Shown here: in pieces, positions 13,751 to 27,838 of the stretch
Layout of the letters: the number at the start of each line of letters is the position of its first letter
How positions within the stretch are numbered: position 1 is the stretch's first letter
Assembly (NCBI RefSeq): GCF_051014685.1
Contig: NW_027478460.1
Span: forward strand, 434,001-498,000
Direction: 5' to 3'
Origin: Ptiloglossa arizonensis
Lineage: Eukaryota; Arthropoda; Insecta; Hymenoptera; Colletidae
Length of the DNA stretch: 64,000 nt
Notes under the pieces: model-generated
What the model was told of the DNA's origin: nothing
Seen by the model: only the letters and a program-made list of their open reading frames with translations
Databases searched by the model: none
Program-made: the position numbers and the translations under genes

Positions 13751-16700
13751 CGAGCATCAGAACTGCGCAAATTTTGAGTTTCTCAAGCGTTTCTTAAATC
13801 CAAACTGCCATATCTCGCGAACGGATTGACCAATCCGCAAAATTTCTGTTGCATCTGAAAGTAGAAACTCGCCCGATTACAACGATATGCGTACTTTTCC
13901 CCTAGGCCGTTCTAGTTATTCGTTTCGAGCATCAGAACGGCGAAAATTATGAGTTTCTCAAGCGTTTCTTACCTCCAAACTGCCATATCTCGCGAACGGA
14001 TTGACCAATCCGCAAAATTTCCGTTGCATCTGAAAGTAGAAACTCGCCCGATTACAACGGTATGCGTACATTTCCCCTAGGCCGTTCTAGTTACTCGTTT
14101 CGAGCATCAGAACTGCGAAAATTTTGAGTTTCTCAAGCGTTCCTTATCTCCAAACTGCCATATCTCGCGAACGGATAGACCAATCTGCAAAATTTCTGTA
14201 GCATCTGAAAGTAGAAACTCGCCCGATTACAACGGTATGTGTAGTTTTCCCCTAGGCCGTTCCAGTTATTCGTTTCGAGCATCAGAACTGCGAAAGTTTT
14301 GAGTTTCTCAAGCGTTTCTTACATCCAAACTGCCATATCTCGCGAACGGATTGACCGATCCGCAAAATTTCTGTTGCATCCGAAAGTAGAAACTCGCCCG
14401 ATTACAACGGTATGCGCACTTTTCCCCTAGGCCGTTCTAGTTATTCGTGTCGAGCATCAGAACTGCGCAAATTTTGAGTTTCTCAAGCGTTTCTTACCTC
14501 CAAACTGCCATATCTCGCGAACGGATTGACCAATCCGCAAAATTTCTGTTGCATCTGAAAGTAGAAACTCACCCGATTACAACGGTATGCGTACTCTTCC
14601 CCTATGCCGTTCTAGTTACTCGTTTCGAGCATCAGAACTGCGAAAATTTTGAGTTTCTCAAGCGTTTCTCACATCCAAACTGCCATATCTCGCGAACGGA
14701 TTGACCGATCCGCAAAATTTCTGTTGCATCTGAAAGTAGAAACTCGCCCGATTACAACGGTATGCGTACTTTTCCCCTATGCCGTTCTAGTTACACGTTT
14801 CGAGCATCAGAACTGCGAAAATTTTGAGTTTCTAAAGCGTTTCTTACATCCAAACTGCCATATTTCGCGAACGGATCGACCAATCCGCAAAATTTATGTT
14901 GCATCTGCAAGTAGAAACTAGCCCGATTGCAACGGTATGCGTACTTTTCCCCTAGGCCGCTCTAGTTATTCGTTTCGAGCATCAGAACTGCGAAAATTTT
15001 GAGTTTCTCAAGCGTTTCTTACTTCCAAACTGACATATCTCGCGAACGGATCGACCAATCCGCAAAATTTCTGTTGCATGTGCAAGTAGAAACTCGCCCG
15101 ATTACAACGGTATGCGTACTTTTCCCCTAGGCCGTTCTAGTTATTCGTTTCGAGCATCAGAACTGCGAAAATTTTTAGTTTCCCAAGCGTTTCTTACCTC
15201 CAAACTGCCATATATCGGGAACGGATTGATCAATCCGCAAAATTTCTGTTGCATCTGAAAGTAGAAACTCGCCCGATTACAACGGTATGCGTACTTTTCC
15301 CCTATGCCGTTCTAGTTACTCGTTTCGAGCATCAGAACTGGGAAAATTTTGAGTTTATCAAGCGTTTCTTATTTCCAAACTGCCATATCTCGCGAACGGA
15401 TTGATCAATCCGCAAAATTTCTGTGGCATCTGAAAGTTGAAACTCGCCCGATTACAACGGTTTGCGCACTTTTCCCCTAGGCTGTTCTAGTTATTCGTTT
15501 CGAGCATCAGAACTGCGAAAATTTTGAGTTTCTCAAGCGTTTCTTACCTCCAAACTGCCATATCTCGCGAACGGATCGACAAATCCGCAAAATTTCTGTT
15601 GCATCTGCAAGTAGAAACTCGCCCGATTACAACGGTATGCGTACTTTTCCCCTAGGCCGTTCTAGTTATTCGTGTCGAGCATCAGAACTGCGAAAATTTT
15701 GAGTTTCTCAAGCGTTTCTTACCTCCAAACTGCCATATCTCGCGAACGGATCGACAAATCCGCAAAATTTCTGTTGCATCTGCAAGTAGAAACTCGCCCG
15801 ATTACAACGGTATGCGTACTTTTCCCCTAGGCCGTTCTAGTTATTCGTTTCGAGCATCAGAACTGCGAAAATTTTGAGTTTCTCAAGCGTTTCTTACTTC
15901 CAAACTGCCATATCTCGCGAACGGATCGACAAATCCGCAAAATTTCTGTTGCATCTGCAAGTAGAAACTCGCCCGATTACAACGGTATGCGTACTTTTCC
16001 CCTAGGCCGTTCTAGTTACTCGTTTCGAGCATCAGAACTGCGAAAATTTTGAGTTTCTCAAGCGTTTCTTATATCCAAACGGCCACATCTCGCGAACGGA
16101 TTGACCAATCCGCAAAATTTCTGTTGCATCTGAAAGTAGAAACTCACCCGATTACAACGGTATGCGTACTCTTCCCCTATGCCGTTCTAGTTACTCGTTT
16201 CGAGCATCAGATCTGCGAAAATTTTGAGTTTCTCAAGCGATTCTTACCTCCAAACTGCCATATCTCGCGAACGGATTGACCAATCCGCAAAATTTCTGTT
16301 GCGTCTGAAAGTAGAAACTCGCCCGATTACAACGGTATGCGTACTTTTCCCCTATGCCGTTCTAGTTACTCGTTTCGAGCATCAGAACTGCGAAAATTTT
16401 GAGTTTCTCAAGCGTTTCTTACATCCAAACTGCCATATCTCGCGAACGGATTGATCAATCCGCAAAATTTATGTTGCATCTGCAAGTAGAAACTAGCCCG
16501 ATTGCAACGGTATGCGTACTTTTCCCCTAGGCGGTTCTAGTTATTCGTTTCGAGCATCAGAACTGCGAAAATTTTGAGTTTCTCAAGCGTTTCTTATTTC
16601 CAAACTACCATATCTCGCGAACGGATTGATCAATCCGCAAAATTTCTGTTGCATCTGAAAGTAGAAGCTCGCCCGATTACAACGGTATGCGCACTTTTCC

Positions 16701-17709
16701 CCTAGGCCGTTCTAGTTATTCGTGTCGAGCATCAGAACTGCGAAAATTTTGAGTTTCTCAAGCGTTTCTTACCTCCAAACTGCCATATCTCGCGAACGGA
16801 TCGACCAATCCGCAAAATTTCTGTTGCATCTGCAAGTAGAAACTCGCCCGATTACAACGGTATGCGTACTTTTCCCCTAGGCCGTTCTAGTTATTCGTTT
16901 CGAGCATCAGAACTGCAAAAATTTTGAGTTTCTCAAGCGTTTCTTACTTCCAAACTGCCATATCTCGCGAACGGATCGACCAATCCGCAAAATTTCAGTT
17001 GCATGTGCAAGTAGAATCTCGCCCGATTACAACGGTATGCGTACTTTTCCCCTAGGCCGTTCTAGTTATTCGTTTCGAGCATCAGAACTGCGCAAATTTT
17101 GAGTTTCTCAAGCGTTTCTTACCTCCAAACTGCCATATCTCGCGAACGGATTGACCAATCCGCAAAATTTCTGTTGCGTCTGAAAGTAGAACTCGCCCGA
17201 TTACAACGGTGTGCGTACTATTCCCCTAGGCCGTTCTAGTTATTCGTGTCGAGCATCAAAACTGCGCAAATTTTGAGTTTCTCAAGCGTTTCTTACCTCC
17301 AAACTGCCATATCTCGCGAACGGATTGACCAATCCGCAAAATTTCTGTTGCGTCTGAAAGTAGAAACTCGCCCGATTACAACGGTGTGCGTACTATTCCC
17401 CTAGGCCGTTCTAGTTATTCGTGTCGAGCATCAAAACTGCGCAAATTTTGAGTTTCTCAAGCGTTTCTTACCTTCAAACTGCCATATCTCGCGAACGGAT
17501 TGACCAATCCGCAAAATTTCTGTTGCGTCTGAAAGTAGAAACACGCCCGATTACAACGGTGTGCGTACTATTCCCCTAGGCCGTTCTAGTTACTCGTTTC
17601 GAGCATCAGAACTGCGAAAATTTTGAGTTTCTCAAGCGTTTCTTATATCCAAACTGCCATATCTCGCGAACGGATTGATCAATCCGCAAAATTTCTGTTG
17701 CATCTGAAA
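13751..17709 (+). repeat. Array segment: mixed monomers related to 2.8-5.5 kb
   Basis: About 23 monomers. The part near 13,960-14,730 repeats the order of types seen at about 2,750-3,520 (GGATAGACCAATCTGC, GTAGCATCTG, GAAAGTTTTGAG). The part near 16,515-16,880 repeats about 5,130-5,495 (GGCGGTTCTAG, AACTACCATATC, GTAGAAGCTCG). A trimer of GATCGACAAATCC monomers lies at about 15,570-15,960, and a 174-bp monomer with GTAGAACTCG is near 17,190. No gene is present. Confidence 0.7.
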
Positions 17710-18765
17710 GTAGAAACTCGCCCGATTACAACGGTATGCGCACTTTTCCCCTAGGCCGTTCTAGTTATTCGTGTCGAGCATCAGATCTGCGAAAATTTTG
17801 AGTTTCTCAAGCGTTTCTTACATCCAAACTGCCATATCTCGCGAACGGATTGACCAATCCGCAAAATTTCCATTGCATCTGAAAGTAGAAACTCGCCCGA
17901 TTACAACGGTATGCGTACTTTTCCCCTATGCCGTTCTAGTTACTCGTTTCGAGCATCAGAACTGCGAAAATTTTGAGTTTATCAAGCGTTTCTTAACTCC
18001 AAACTGTCATATCTCGCGAACGGATAGACCAATCTGCAAAATTTCTGTAGTATCTGAAAGTAGAAACTCGCCCGATTACAACGGTATGTGTAGTTTTCCC
18101 GTAGGCCTTTCCAGTTATTGGTTTCGAGCATCAGAACTGCGAAAATTTTGAGTTTCTCAAGCGTTTCTTACCTCCAAACTGCCATATCTCGCGATCGGAT
18201 TGACCAATCCGCAAAATTTCTGTTGCGTCTGAAAGTAGAAACTCGCCCGATTACAACGGTATGCGCACTTTTCCCGTAGGCCGTTCTAGTTATTCGTGTC
18301 GAGCATCAGATCTGCGAAAATTTTGAGTTTCTCAAGCGTTTCTTACATCCAAACTGCCATATCTCGCGAACGTATTGACCAATCCGCAAAATTTCCATTG
18401 CATCTGAAAGTAGAAACTCGCCCGATTACAACGGTATGCGTACTTTTCCCCTATGCCGTTCTAGTTACTCGTTTCGAGCATCAGGACTGCGAAAATTTTG
18501 AGTTTATCAAGCGTTTCTTAACTCCAAACTGTCATATCTCGCGAACGGATAGACCAATCTGCAAAATTTCTGTAGTATCTGAAAGTAGAAACTCGCCCGA
18601 TTACAACGGTATGTGTAGTTTTCCCGTAGGCCTTTCCAGTTATTGGTTTCGAGCATCAGAACTGCGAAAATTTTGAGTTTCTCAAGCGTTTCTTACCTCC
18701 AAACTGCCATATCTCGCGATCGGATTGACCAATCCGCAAAATTTCTGTTGCGTCTGAAAGTAGAA
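17710..18765 (+). repeat. 3-mer HOR, two copies (525 bp)
   Basis: About 17,710-18,234 and 18,235-18,765. Diagnostic rare states are in both copies: AGATCTGCG, TTTCCATTGC, TCTGTAGTATCTG, CCCGTAGGCCTTTCC, TTATTGGTTTCG and TCGCGATCGG. Small differences: ACGGATTG against ACGTATTG, and CAGAACTG against CAGGACTG. The ACGTATTG form also occurs near 19,421, so related monomers continue to the right. Confidence 0.85.
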
Positions 18766-21700
18766 ACTCGCCCGATTACTACGATGTGCGTACTATTCCC
18801 CTAGGCCGTTCTAGTTACTCGTTTCGAGCATCAGAACTGCGAAAATTTTGAGTTTCTCAAGCGTTTCTTATATCCAAACTGCCATATCTCGCGAACGGAT
18901 TGATCAATCCGCAAAATTTCTGTTGCATCTGAAAGTAGAAACTCGCCCGATTACAACGGTATGCGCACTTTTCCCCTAGGCCGTTCTAGTTATTCGTGTC
19001 GAGCATCAGAACAGCGAAAATTTTGCGTTTCTCAAGCGTTCCTTACCTCCAAACTGCCATATCTCGCGAACGGATTGACCAATCCGCAAAATTTCTGTTG
19101 CGTCTGAAAGTAGAAACTCGCCCGATTACAACGGTGTGCGTACTATTCCCCTAGGCCGTTCTATTTACTCGTTTCGAGCATCAGAACTGCGAGAATTTTG
19201 AGTTTCTCAAGCGTTTCTTATATCCAAACTGCCATATCTCGCGAACGGATTGATCAATCCGCAAAATTTCTGTTGCATCTGAAAGTAGAAACTCGCCCGA
19301 TTACAACGGTATTCGCACTTTTCCCGTAGGCCGTTCTAGTTATTCGTGTCGAGCATCAGATCTGCGAAAATTTTGAGTTTCTCAAGCGTTTCTTACATCC
19401 AAACTGCCATATCTCGCGAACGTATTGACCAATCCGCAAAATTTCCATTGCATCTGAAAGTAGAAACTCGCCCGATTTCAACGGTATGCGTACTTTTCCC
19501 CTATGCCGTTCTAGTTACTCGTTTCGAGCATCAGAACTGCGAAAATTTTGAGTTTCTCAAGCGTTTCTTATATCCAAACTGCCATATCTCGCGAACGGAT
19601 TGATCAATCCGCAAAATTTCTGTTGCATCTGAAAGTAGAAACTCGCCCGATTACAACGGTATGCGCACTTTTCCCCTAGGCCGTTCTAGTTATTCGTGTC
19701 GAGCATCAGATCTGCGAAAATTTTGAGTTTCTCAAGCGATTCTTACCTCCAAACTGCCATATCTCTCGAACGGAATGACCAATCCGCAAAATTTCTATTG
19801 CATCTGAAAGTAGAAACTCGCCCGATTACAACGGTATGCGTACTTTTCCCCTATGCCGTTCTAGTTACTCGTTTCGAGCATCAGAACTGCGAAAATTTTG
19901 AGTTTCTCAAGCGTTTCTTATATCCAAACTGCCATATCTCGCGAACGGATTGATCAATCCGCAAAATTTCTGTAGCATCTGAAAGTAGAAACTCGCCCGA
20001 TTACAACGGTATGCGCACTTTTCCCCTAGGCCGTTCTAGTTATTCGTGTCGAGCATCAGATCTGCGAAAATATTGAGTTTCTCAAGCGTTTCTTACATCC
20101 AAACTGCCATTTCTTGCGAACGGATTGACCAATCCGCAAAATTTCCATTGCTTCTGAAGGTAGAAACTCGCCCGATTACAACGGTATGCGTACTTTTCCC
20201 CTATGCCGTTCTAGTTACTCGTTTCGAGCATCAGAACTGCGAAAATTTTGAGTTTATCAAGCGTTTCTTATTTCCAAACTGCCATATCTCGCGAACGGAT
20301 TGATCAATCCGCAAAATTTCTGTTGCATCTGAAAGTAGAAACTCACCCGATTACAACGGTATGCGTACTCTTCCCCTATGCCGTTCTAGTTACTCGTTTC
20401 GAGCATCAGAACTGCGAAAATTTTGAGTTTCTCAAGCGTTTCTTACATCCAAACGGCCACATCTCGCGAACGGATTGACCAATCCGCAAAATTTCTGTTG
20501 CATCTGAAAGTAGAAACTCACCCGATTACAACGGTATGCGTACTCTTCCCCTATGCCGTTCTAGTTACTCGTTTCGAGCATCAGAACTGCGAAAACTTTG
20601 AGTTTCTCAAGCGTTTCTTACCTCCAAACTGCCATATCTCGCGAACGGATTGACCAATCCGCAAAATTTCTGTTGCGTCTGAAAGTAGAAACTCGCCCGA
20701 TTACAACGGTGTGCGTACTATTCCCCTAGGCCGTTCTAGTTACTCGTTTCGAGCATCAGAACTGCGAAAATTTTGAGTTTCTCAAGCGTTTCTTACCTCC
20801 AAACTGCCATATCTCGCGAACGGATTGACCAATCCGCAAAATTTCTATTGCGTCTGAAAGTAGAAACTCGCCCGATTAAAACGGTGTGCGTACTATTCCC
20901 CTAGGCCGTTCTAGTTATTCGTGTCGAGCATCAAAACTGCGCAAATTTTGAGTTTCTCAAGCGTTTCTTACCTCCAAACTGCCATATCTCGCGAACGGAT
21001 TGACCAATCCGCAAAATTTCTGTTGCGTCTGAAAGTAGAAACTCGCCCGATTACAACGGTGTGCGTACTATTCCCCTAGGCCGTTCTAGTTACTCGTTTC
21101 GAGCATCAGAACTGCGAAAATTTTGAGTTTCTCAAGCGTTTCTTATATCCAAACTGCCATATCTCGCGAACGGATTGATCAATCCGCAAAATTTCTGTTG
21201 CATCTGAAAGTAGAAACTCGCCCGATTACAACGGTATGGGCACTTTTCCCCTAGGCCGTTCTAGTTATTCGTGTCGAGCATCAGATCTGCGAAAATTTTG
21301 AGTTTCTCAAGCGTTTCTTACATCCAAACTGCCATATCTCACGAACGGATTGACCAATCCGCAAAATTTCCATTGCATCTGAAAGTAGAAACTCGCCCGA
21401 TTACAACGGTAGGCGTACTTTTCCCCTATGCCGTTCTAGTTACTCGTTTCGAGTATCAGAACTGCGAAAATTTTGAGTTTCTCAAGCGTTTCTTACCTCC
21501 AAACTGCCATATCTCGCGAACGGATTGACCAATCCGCAAAATTTCTGTTGCATCTGAAAGTAGAAACTCGCCCGATTACGACGGTATGTGTAGTTTTCGC
21601 CTAGGCCGTTCCAGTTATTCGTTTCGAGCATCAGAACTGCGAAAACTTTGAGTTTCTCAAGCGTTTCTTACCTCCAAACTGCCATATCTCGCGAACGGAT

Positions 21701-24689
21701 TGACCAATCCGCAAAATTTCTGTTGCGTCTGAAAGTAGAAACTCGCCCGATTACAACGGTGTGCGTACTATTCCCCTAGGCCGTTCTAGTTACTCGTTTC
21801 GAGCATCAGAACTGCGAAAATTTTGAGTTTCTCAAGCGTTTCTTACCTCCAAACTGCCATATCTCGCGAACGGATTGACCAATCCGCAAAATTTCTGTTG
21901 CGTCTGAAAGTAGAAACTCGCCCGATTAAAACTGTGTGCGTACTATTCCCCTAGGCCGTTCTAGTTATTCGTGTCGAGCATCAAAACTGCGCAAATTTTG
22001 AGTTTCTCAAGCGTTTCTTACCTCCAAACTGCCATATCTCGCGAACGGATTGACCAATCCGCAAAATTTCTGTTGCGTCTGAAAGTAGAAACTCGCCCGA
22101 TTACAACGGTGTGCGTACTATTCCCCTAGGCCGTTCTAGTTACTCGTTTCGAGCATCAGAACTGCGAAAATTTTGAGTTTCTCAAGCGTTTCTTATATCC
22201 AAACTGCCATATCTCGCGAACGGATTGATCAATCCGCAAAATTTCTGTTGCATCTGAAAGTAGAAACTCGCCCGATTACAACGGTATGGGCACTTTTCCC
22301 CTAGGCCGTTCTAGTTATTCGTGTCGAGCATCAGATCTGCGAAAATTTTGAGTTTCTCAAGCGTTTCTTACATCCAAACTGCCATATCTCGCGAACGGAT
22401 TGACCAATCCGCAAAATTTCCATTGCATCTGAAAGTAGAAACTCGCCCGATTACAACGGTATGCGTACTTTTCCCCTATGCCGTTCTAGTTACTCGTTTC
22501 GAGCATCAGAACTGCGAAAATTTTGAGTTTATCAAGCGTTTCTTATTTCCAAACTGCCATATCTCGCGAACGGATTGATCAATCCGCAAAATTTCTGTGG
22601 CATCTGAAAGTAGAAACTCGCCCGATTACAACGGTATGCGCACTTTTCCCCTAGGCCGTTCTAGTTATTCGTGTCGAGCATCAGAACTGCGAAAATTTTG
22701 AGTTTCTCAAGCGATTCTTACCTCCAAACTGCCATATCTCGCGAACGGATTGACCATTCCGCAATATTTCTGTTGCATCTGAAAGTACAAACTCGCCCGA
22801 TTACAACGGTATGTGTAGTTTTCCCCTACGCCGTTCCAGTTATTCGTTTCGAGCATCAGAACTGCGAAAATTTTGAGTTTCTCAAGCGTTTCTTACCTCC
22901 AAACTGCCATATCTCGCGAACGGATTGACCAATCCGCAAAATTTCTATTGCATCTGAAAGTAGAAACTCGCCCGATTACGACGGTATGTGTAGTTTTCGC
23001 CTAGGCCGTTCCAGTTATTCGTTTCGAGCATCAGAACTGCGCAAATTTTGAGTTTCTCAAGCGTTTCTTACCTCCAAGCTGCCATATCTCGCGAACGGAT
23101 TGACCGATCCGCAAAATTTCTGTTGCATCTGAATGTAGAAACTCGCCCGATTACAACGGTATGCGCACTTTTCCCCTAGGCCGTTCTAGTTATTCGTGTC
23201 GAGCATCAGAACTGCGAAAATTTTGAGTTTCTCAAGCGTTTCTTATATCCAAACTGCCATATCTCGCGAACGGATTGATCAATCCGCAAAATTTCTGTTG
23301 CATCTGAAAGTAGAAACTCGCCCGATTACAACGGTATGGGCACTTTTCCCCTAGGCCGTTCTAGTTATTCGTGTCGAGCATCAGATCTGCGAAAATTTTG
23401 AGTTTCTCAAGCGTTTCTTACATCCAAACTGCCATATCTCGCGAACGGATTGACCAATCCGCAAAATTTCCATTGCATCTGAAAGTAGAAACTCGCCCGA
23501 TTACAACGGTATGCGTACTTTTCCCCTATGCCGTTCTAGTTACTCGTTTCGAGCATCAGAACTGCGAAAATTTTGAGTTTATCAAGCGTTTCTTATTTCC
23601 AAACTGCCATATCTCGCGAACGGATTGATCAATCCGCAAAATTTCTGCGGCATCTGAAAGTAGAAACTCGCCCGATTACAACGGTATGCGCACTTTTCCC
23701 CTAGGCCGTTCTAGTTATTCGTGTCGAGCATCAGAACTGCGAAAATTTTGAGTTTCTCAAGCGATTCTTACCTCCAAACTGCCATATCTCGCGAACGGAT
23801 TGACCATTCCGCAATATTTCTGTTGCATCTGAAAGTACAAACTCGCCCGATTACAACGGTATGTGTAGTTTTCCCCTACGCCGTTCCAGTTATTCGTTTC
23901 GAGCATCAGAACTGCGAAAATTTTGAGTTTCTCAAGCGTTTCTTACATCCAAACTGCCATATCTCGCGAACGGATTGACCGATCCGCAAAATTTCTGTTG
24001 CATCTGAAAGTAGAAGCTCGCCCGATTACAACGGTGTACGCACTTTTCCCCTAGGCCGTTCTAGTTATTCGTGTCGAGCATCAGAACTGAGAAAATTTTG
24101 AGTTTCTCAAGCGATTCTTACCTCCAAACTGCCATATCTCGCGAACGGATTGACCATTCCGCAATATTTCTGTTGCATCTGAAAGTACAAACTCGCCCGA
24201 TTACAACGGTATGTGTAGTTTTCCCCTACGCCGTTCCAGTTATTCGTTTCGAGCATCAGAACTGCGAAAATTTTGAGTTTCTCAAGCGTTTCTTACCTCC
24301 AAACTGCCATATCTCGCGAACGGATTGACCAATCCGCAAAATTTCTATTGCATCTGAAAGTAGAAACTCGCCCGATTACGACGGTATGTGTAGTTTTCGC
24401 CTAGGCCGTTCCAGTTATTCGTTTCGAGCATCAGAACTGCGCAAATTTTGAGTTTCTCAAGCGTTTCTTACCTCCAAACTGCCATATCTCGCGAACGGAT
24501 TGACCGATCCGCAAAATTTCTGTTGCATCTGAAAGTAGAAACTCGCCCGATTACAACGGTATGGGCACTTTTCCCCTACGCCGTTCCAGTTATTCGTTTC
24601 GAGCATCAGAACTGCGAAAATTTTGAGTTTCTCAAGCGTTTCTTACATCCAAACTGCCATATCTCGCGAACGGATTGACCGATCCGCAA
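18766..24689 (+). repeat. Array segment with 6-mer duplications (1,050-bp shift)
   Basis: Two overlapping duplications share the same six-monomer shift: about 20,590-21,475 matches 21,640-22,525, and about 22,155-22,890 matches 23,205-23,940. Diagnostic states are GAAAACTTTGAG, ATTAAAAC, GCATCAAAACTG, GTATGGGCAC, AGATCTGCG with TTTCCATTGC, and CCCTACGCCGTTCC. An 8-mer relation (1,400 bp) links the ACGACGGTATGTGTAG monomers near 22,981 and 24,381. The rest is mixed monomers of the same types. No gene is present. Confidence 0.75.
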
Positions 24690-27600
24690 AATTTCTGTTG
24701 CATCTGAAAGTAGAAGCTCGCCCGATTACAACGGTGTACGCACTTTTCCCCTAGGCCGTTCTAGTTATTCGTGTCGAGCATCAGAACTGAGAAAATTTTG
24801 AGTTTCTCAAGCGTTTCTTACCTCCAAACTGCCATATCTCGCGAACGGATTGACCAATCCGCAAAATTTCTGTTGCATCTGAAAGTAGAAACTCGCCCGA
24901 TTACAACGGTATGCGTACTACTCCCCTAGGCCGTTCTTGTCAGTCGTTTCGAGCATCAGAACTGCGAAAATTTTGAATTTCTCAAGCGTTTCTTACCTCC
25001 AAACTGCCATATCTCGCGAACGGATTGACCAATCCGCAATATTTCTGTTGCATCTGAAAGTACAAACTCGCCCGATTACAACGGTATGTGTAGTTTTCCC
25101 CTAGGCCGTTCCAGTTATTCGTTTCGAGCATCAGAACTGCGAAAATTTTGAGTTTCTCAAGCGTTTCTTACATCCAAACTGCCATATCTCGCGAACGGAT
25201 TGACCGATCCGCAAAATTTCTGTTGCATCTGAATGTAGAAACTCGCCCGATTACAACGGTATGCGCACTTTTCCCCTAGGCCGTTCTAGTTATTCGTGTC
25301 GAGCATCAGAACTGCGAAAATTTTGAGTTTCTGAAGCGTTTCTTACCTCCAAACTGCCATATCTCGCGAACGGATTGATCAATCCGCAAAATTTCTGTTG
25401 CATCTGAAAGTAGAAGCTCGCCCGATTACAACGGTATGCGCACTTTTCCCCTAGGCCGTTCTAGTTATTCGTGTCGAGCATCAGAACTGCGAAAATTTTG
25501 AGTTTCTCAAGCGTTTCTTACCTCCAAACTGCCATATCTCGCGAACGGATTGACCAATCCGCAAAATTTCTGTTGCATCTGAAAGTAGAAACTCGCTCGA
25601 TTACAACGGTATGTGTAGTTTTCCCCTAGGCCGTTCCAGTTATTCGTTTCGAGCATCAGAACTGCGCAAATTTTGAGTTTCTCAAGCGTTTCTTACCTCC
25701 AAGCTGCCATATCTCGCGAACGGATTGACCGATCCGCAAAATTTCTGTTGCATCTGAATGTAGAAACTCGCCCGATTACAACGGTATGCGCACTTTTCCC
25801 CTAGGCCGTCCTAGTTATTCGTGTCGAGCATCAGAACTGCGAAAATTTTGAGTTTCTGAAGCGTTTCTTACCTCCAAACTGCCATATCTCGCGAACGGAT
25901 TGATCAATCCGCAAAATTTCTGTTGCATCTGAAAGTAGAAGCTCGCCCGATTACAACGGTGTGCGCACTTTTCCCCTAGGCCGTTCTAGTTATTCGTGTC
26001 GAGCATCAGAACTGCGAAAATTTTGAGTTTCTCAAGCGTTTCTTACCTCCAAACTGCCATATCTCGCGAACGGATTGACCAATCCGCAAAATTTCTGTTG
26101 CATCTGAAAGTAGAAACTCGCCCGATTACAACGGTATGCGTACTACTCCCCTAGGCCGTTCTTGTCAGTCGTTTCGAGCATCAGAACTGCGAAAATTTTG
26201 AATTTCTCAAGCGTTTCTTACCTCCAAACTGCCATATCTCGCGAACGGATTGACCAATCCGCAATATTTCTGTTGCATCTGAAAGTAGAAACTCGCCCGA
26301 TTACAACGGTATGGGCACTTTTCCCCTAGGCCGTTCTAGTTATTCGTGTCGAGCATCAGAACTGCGAAAATTTTGAGTTTCTGAAGCGTTTCTTACTTCC
26401 AAACTGCCATATCTCGCGAACGGATTGATCAATCCGCAAAATTTCTGTTGCATCTGAAAGTAGAAGCTCGCCCGATTACAACGGTGTGCGCACTTTTCCC
26501 CTAGGCCGTTCTAGTTATTCGTTTCGAGCATCAGAACTGCGAAAATTTTGAGTTTCTCAAGCGTTTCTTACCTCCAAACTGCCATATCTCGCGAACGGAT
26601 TGACCAATCCGCAAAATTTCTGTTGCATCTGAAAGTAGAAACTCGCCCGATTACAACGGTATGCGTACTACTCCCCTAGGCCGTTCTTGTCAGTCGTTTC
26701 GAGCATCAGAACTGCGAAAATTTTGAATTTCTCAAGCGTTTCTTACCTCCAAACTGCCATATCTCGCGAACGGATTGACCGATCCGCAAAATTTCTGTTG
26801 CATCTGAATGTAGAAACTCGCCCGATTACAACGGTATGCGCACGTTTCCCCTAGGCCGTTCTAGTTATTCGTGTCGAGCATCAGAACTGCGAAAATTTTG
26901 AGTTTCTGAAGCGTTTCTTACCTCCAAACTGCCATATCTCGCGAACGGATTGATCAATCCGCAAAATTTCTGTTGCATCTGAAAGTAGAAGCTCGCCCGA
27001 TTACAACGGTATGCGCACCTTTCCCCTAGGCCGTTCTAGTTATTCGTGTCGAGCATCAGAACTGCGAAAATTTTGAGTTTCTCAAGCGTTTCTTACCTCC
27101 AAACTGCCATATCTCGCGAACGGATTGACCAATCCGCAAAATTTCTGTTGCATCTGAAAGTAGAAACTCGCTCGATTACAACGGTATGTGTAGTTTTCCC
27201 CTAGGCCGTTCCAGTTATTCGTTTCGAGCATCAGAACTGCGAAAATTTTGTGTTTCTCAAGCGTTTCTTACATCCAAACTGCCATATCTCGCGAACGGAT
27301 TGACCGATCCGCAAAATTTCTGTTGCATCTGAAAGTAGAAACTCGCCGATTACAACGGTATGAGCACTTTTCCCGTAGGCCGTTCTAGTTATTCGTTTCG
27401 AGCATCAGAACTGCGCAAATTTTGAGTTTCTCAAGCGTTTCTTACCTCCAAACTGCCATATCTCGCGAAGGGATTGACCAATCCGCAAAATTCCTGTTGC
27501 ATCTGAAAGTAGAAACTCGCCCGATTACATCGGTATGAGTACTTTTCCCCTAGGCCGTTTTGGTTATTCGTTTCGAGCATCAGAACTGTGAAAATTTGGA

Positions 27601-27838
27601 GTTTCTCAAGCGTTTCTGACCTCCAAACTGCCACATCTCGCAAACGGATTTACAAATCCGCAAAATTTCTGTTGTATCTGAAAGTACAAACTCGCCCGAT
27701 TACAACGGTATGTGTAGTTTTCCCCTAGGCCGTTCCAGTTATTCGTTTCGGGCATCAGAACTGCGAAAATTTTGAGTTTCTGAAGCGTTTCTTACCTCCA
27801 AACTGCCATATCTCGCGAACGGATTGATCAATCCGCAA
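24690..27838 (+). repeat. 18-mer HOR unit, copy A (3,149 bp)
   Basis: Marker monomers with TACTACTCC and TTCTTGTCAGTCG occur at 24,934, 26,159 and 26,684. The same spacing (1,225 then 525 bp) is seen in copy B at 28,083, 29,308 and 29,833. The unit begins near the GTGTACGCAC monomer (24,734). One monomer is 174 bp because CTCGCCGATT near 27,347 lost a C. Near 27,469 there is a GAAGGGATTG monomer, followed by the divergent AATTTGGAG / TCGCAAACGG type. Confidence 0.8.
27560..27734 (+). repeat. Divergent NruI-negative monomer type (first of about twelve)
   Basis: This type reads AATTTGGAGTTTC where others read AATTTTGAGTTTC, and CCACATCTCGCAAACGG where others read CCATATCTCGCGAACGG. It loses the NruI site. 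It is usually followed by TTGTATCTGAAAGTACAAAC. Other copies lie near 31,095, 38,092, 39,494, 40,370, 41,944, 42,994, 45,794, 49,650, 51,392, 53,667 and 55,417. It is absent from the first 27 kb, so it marks the right part of the array. Confidence 0.8.
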
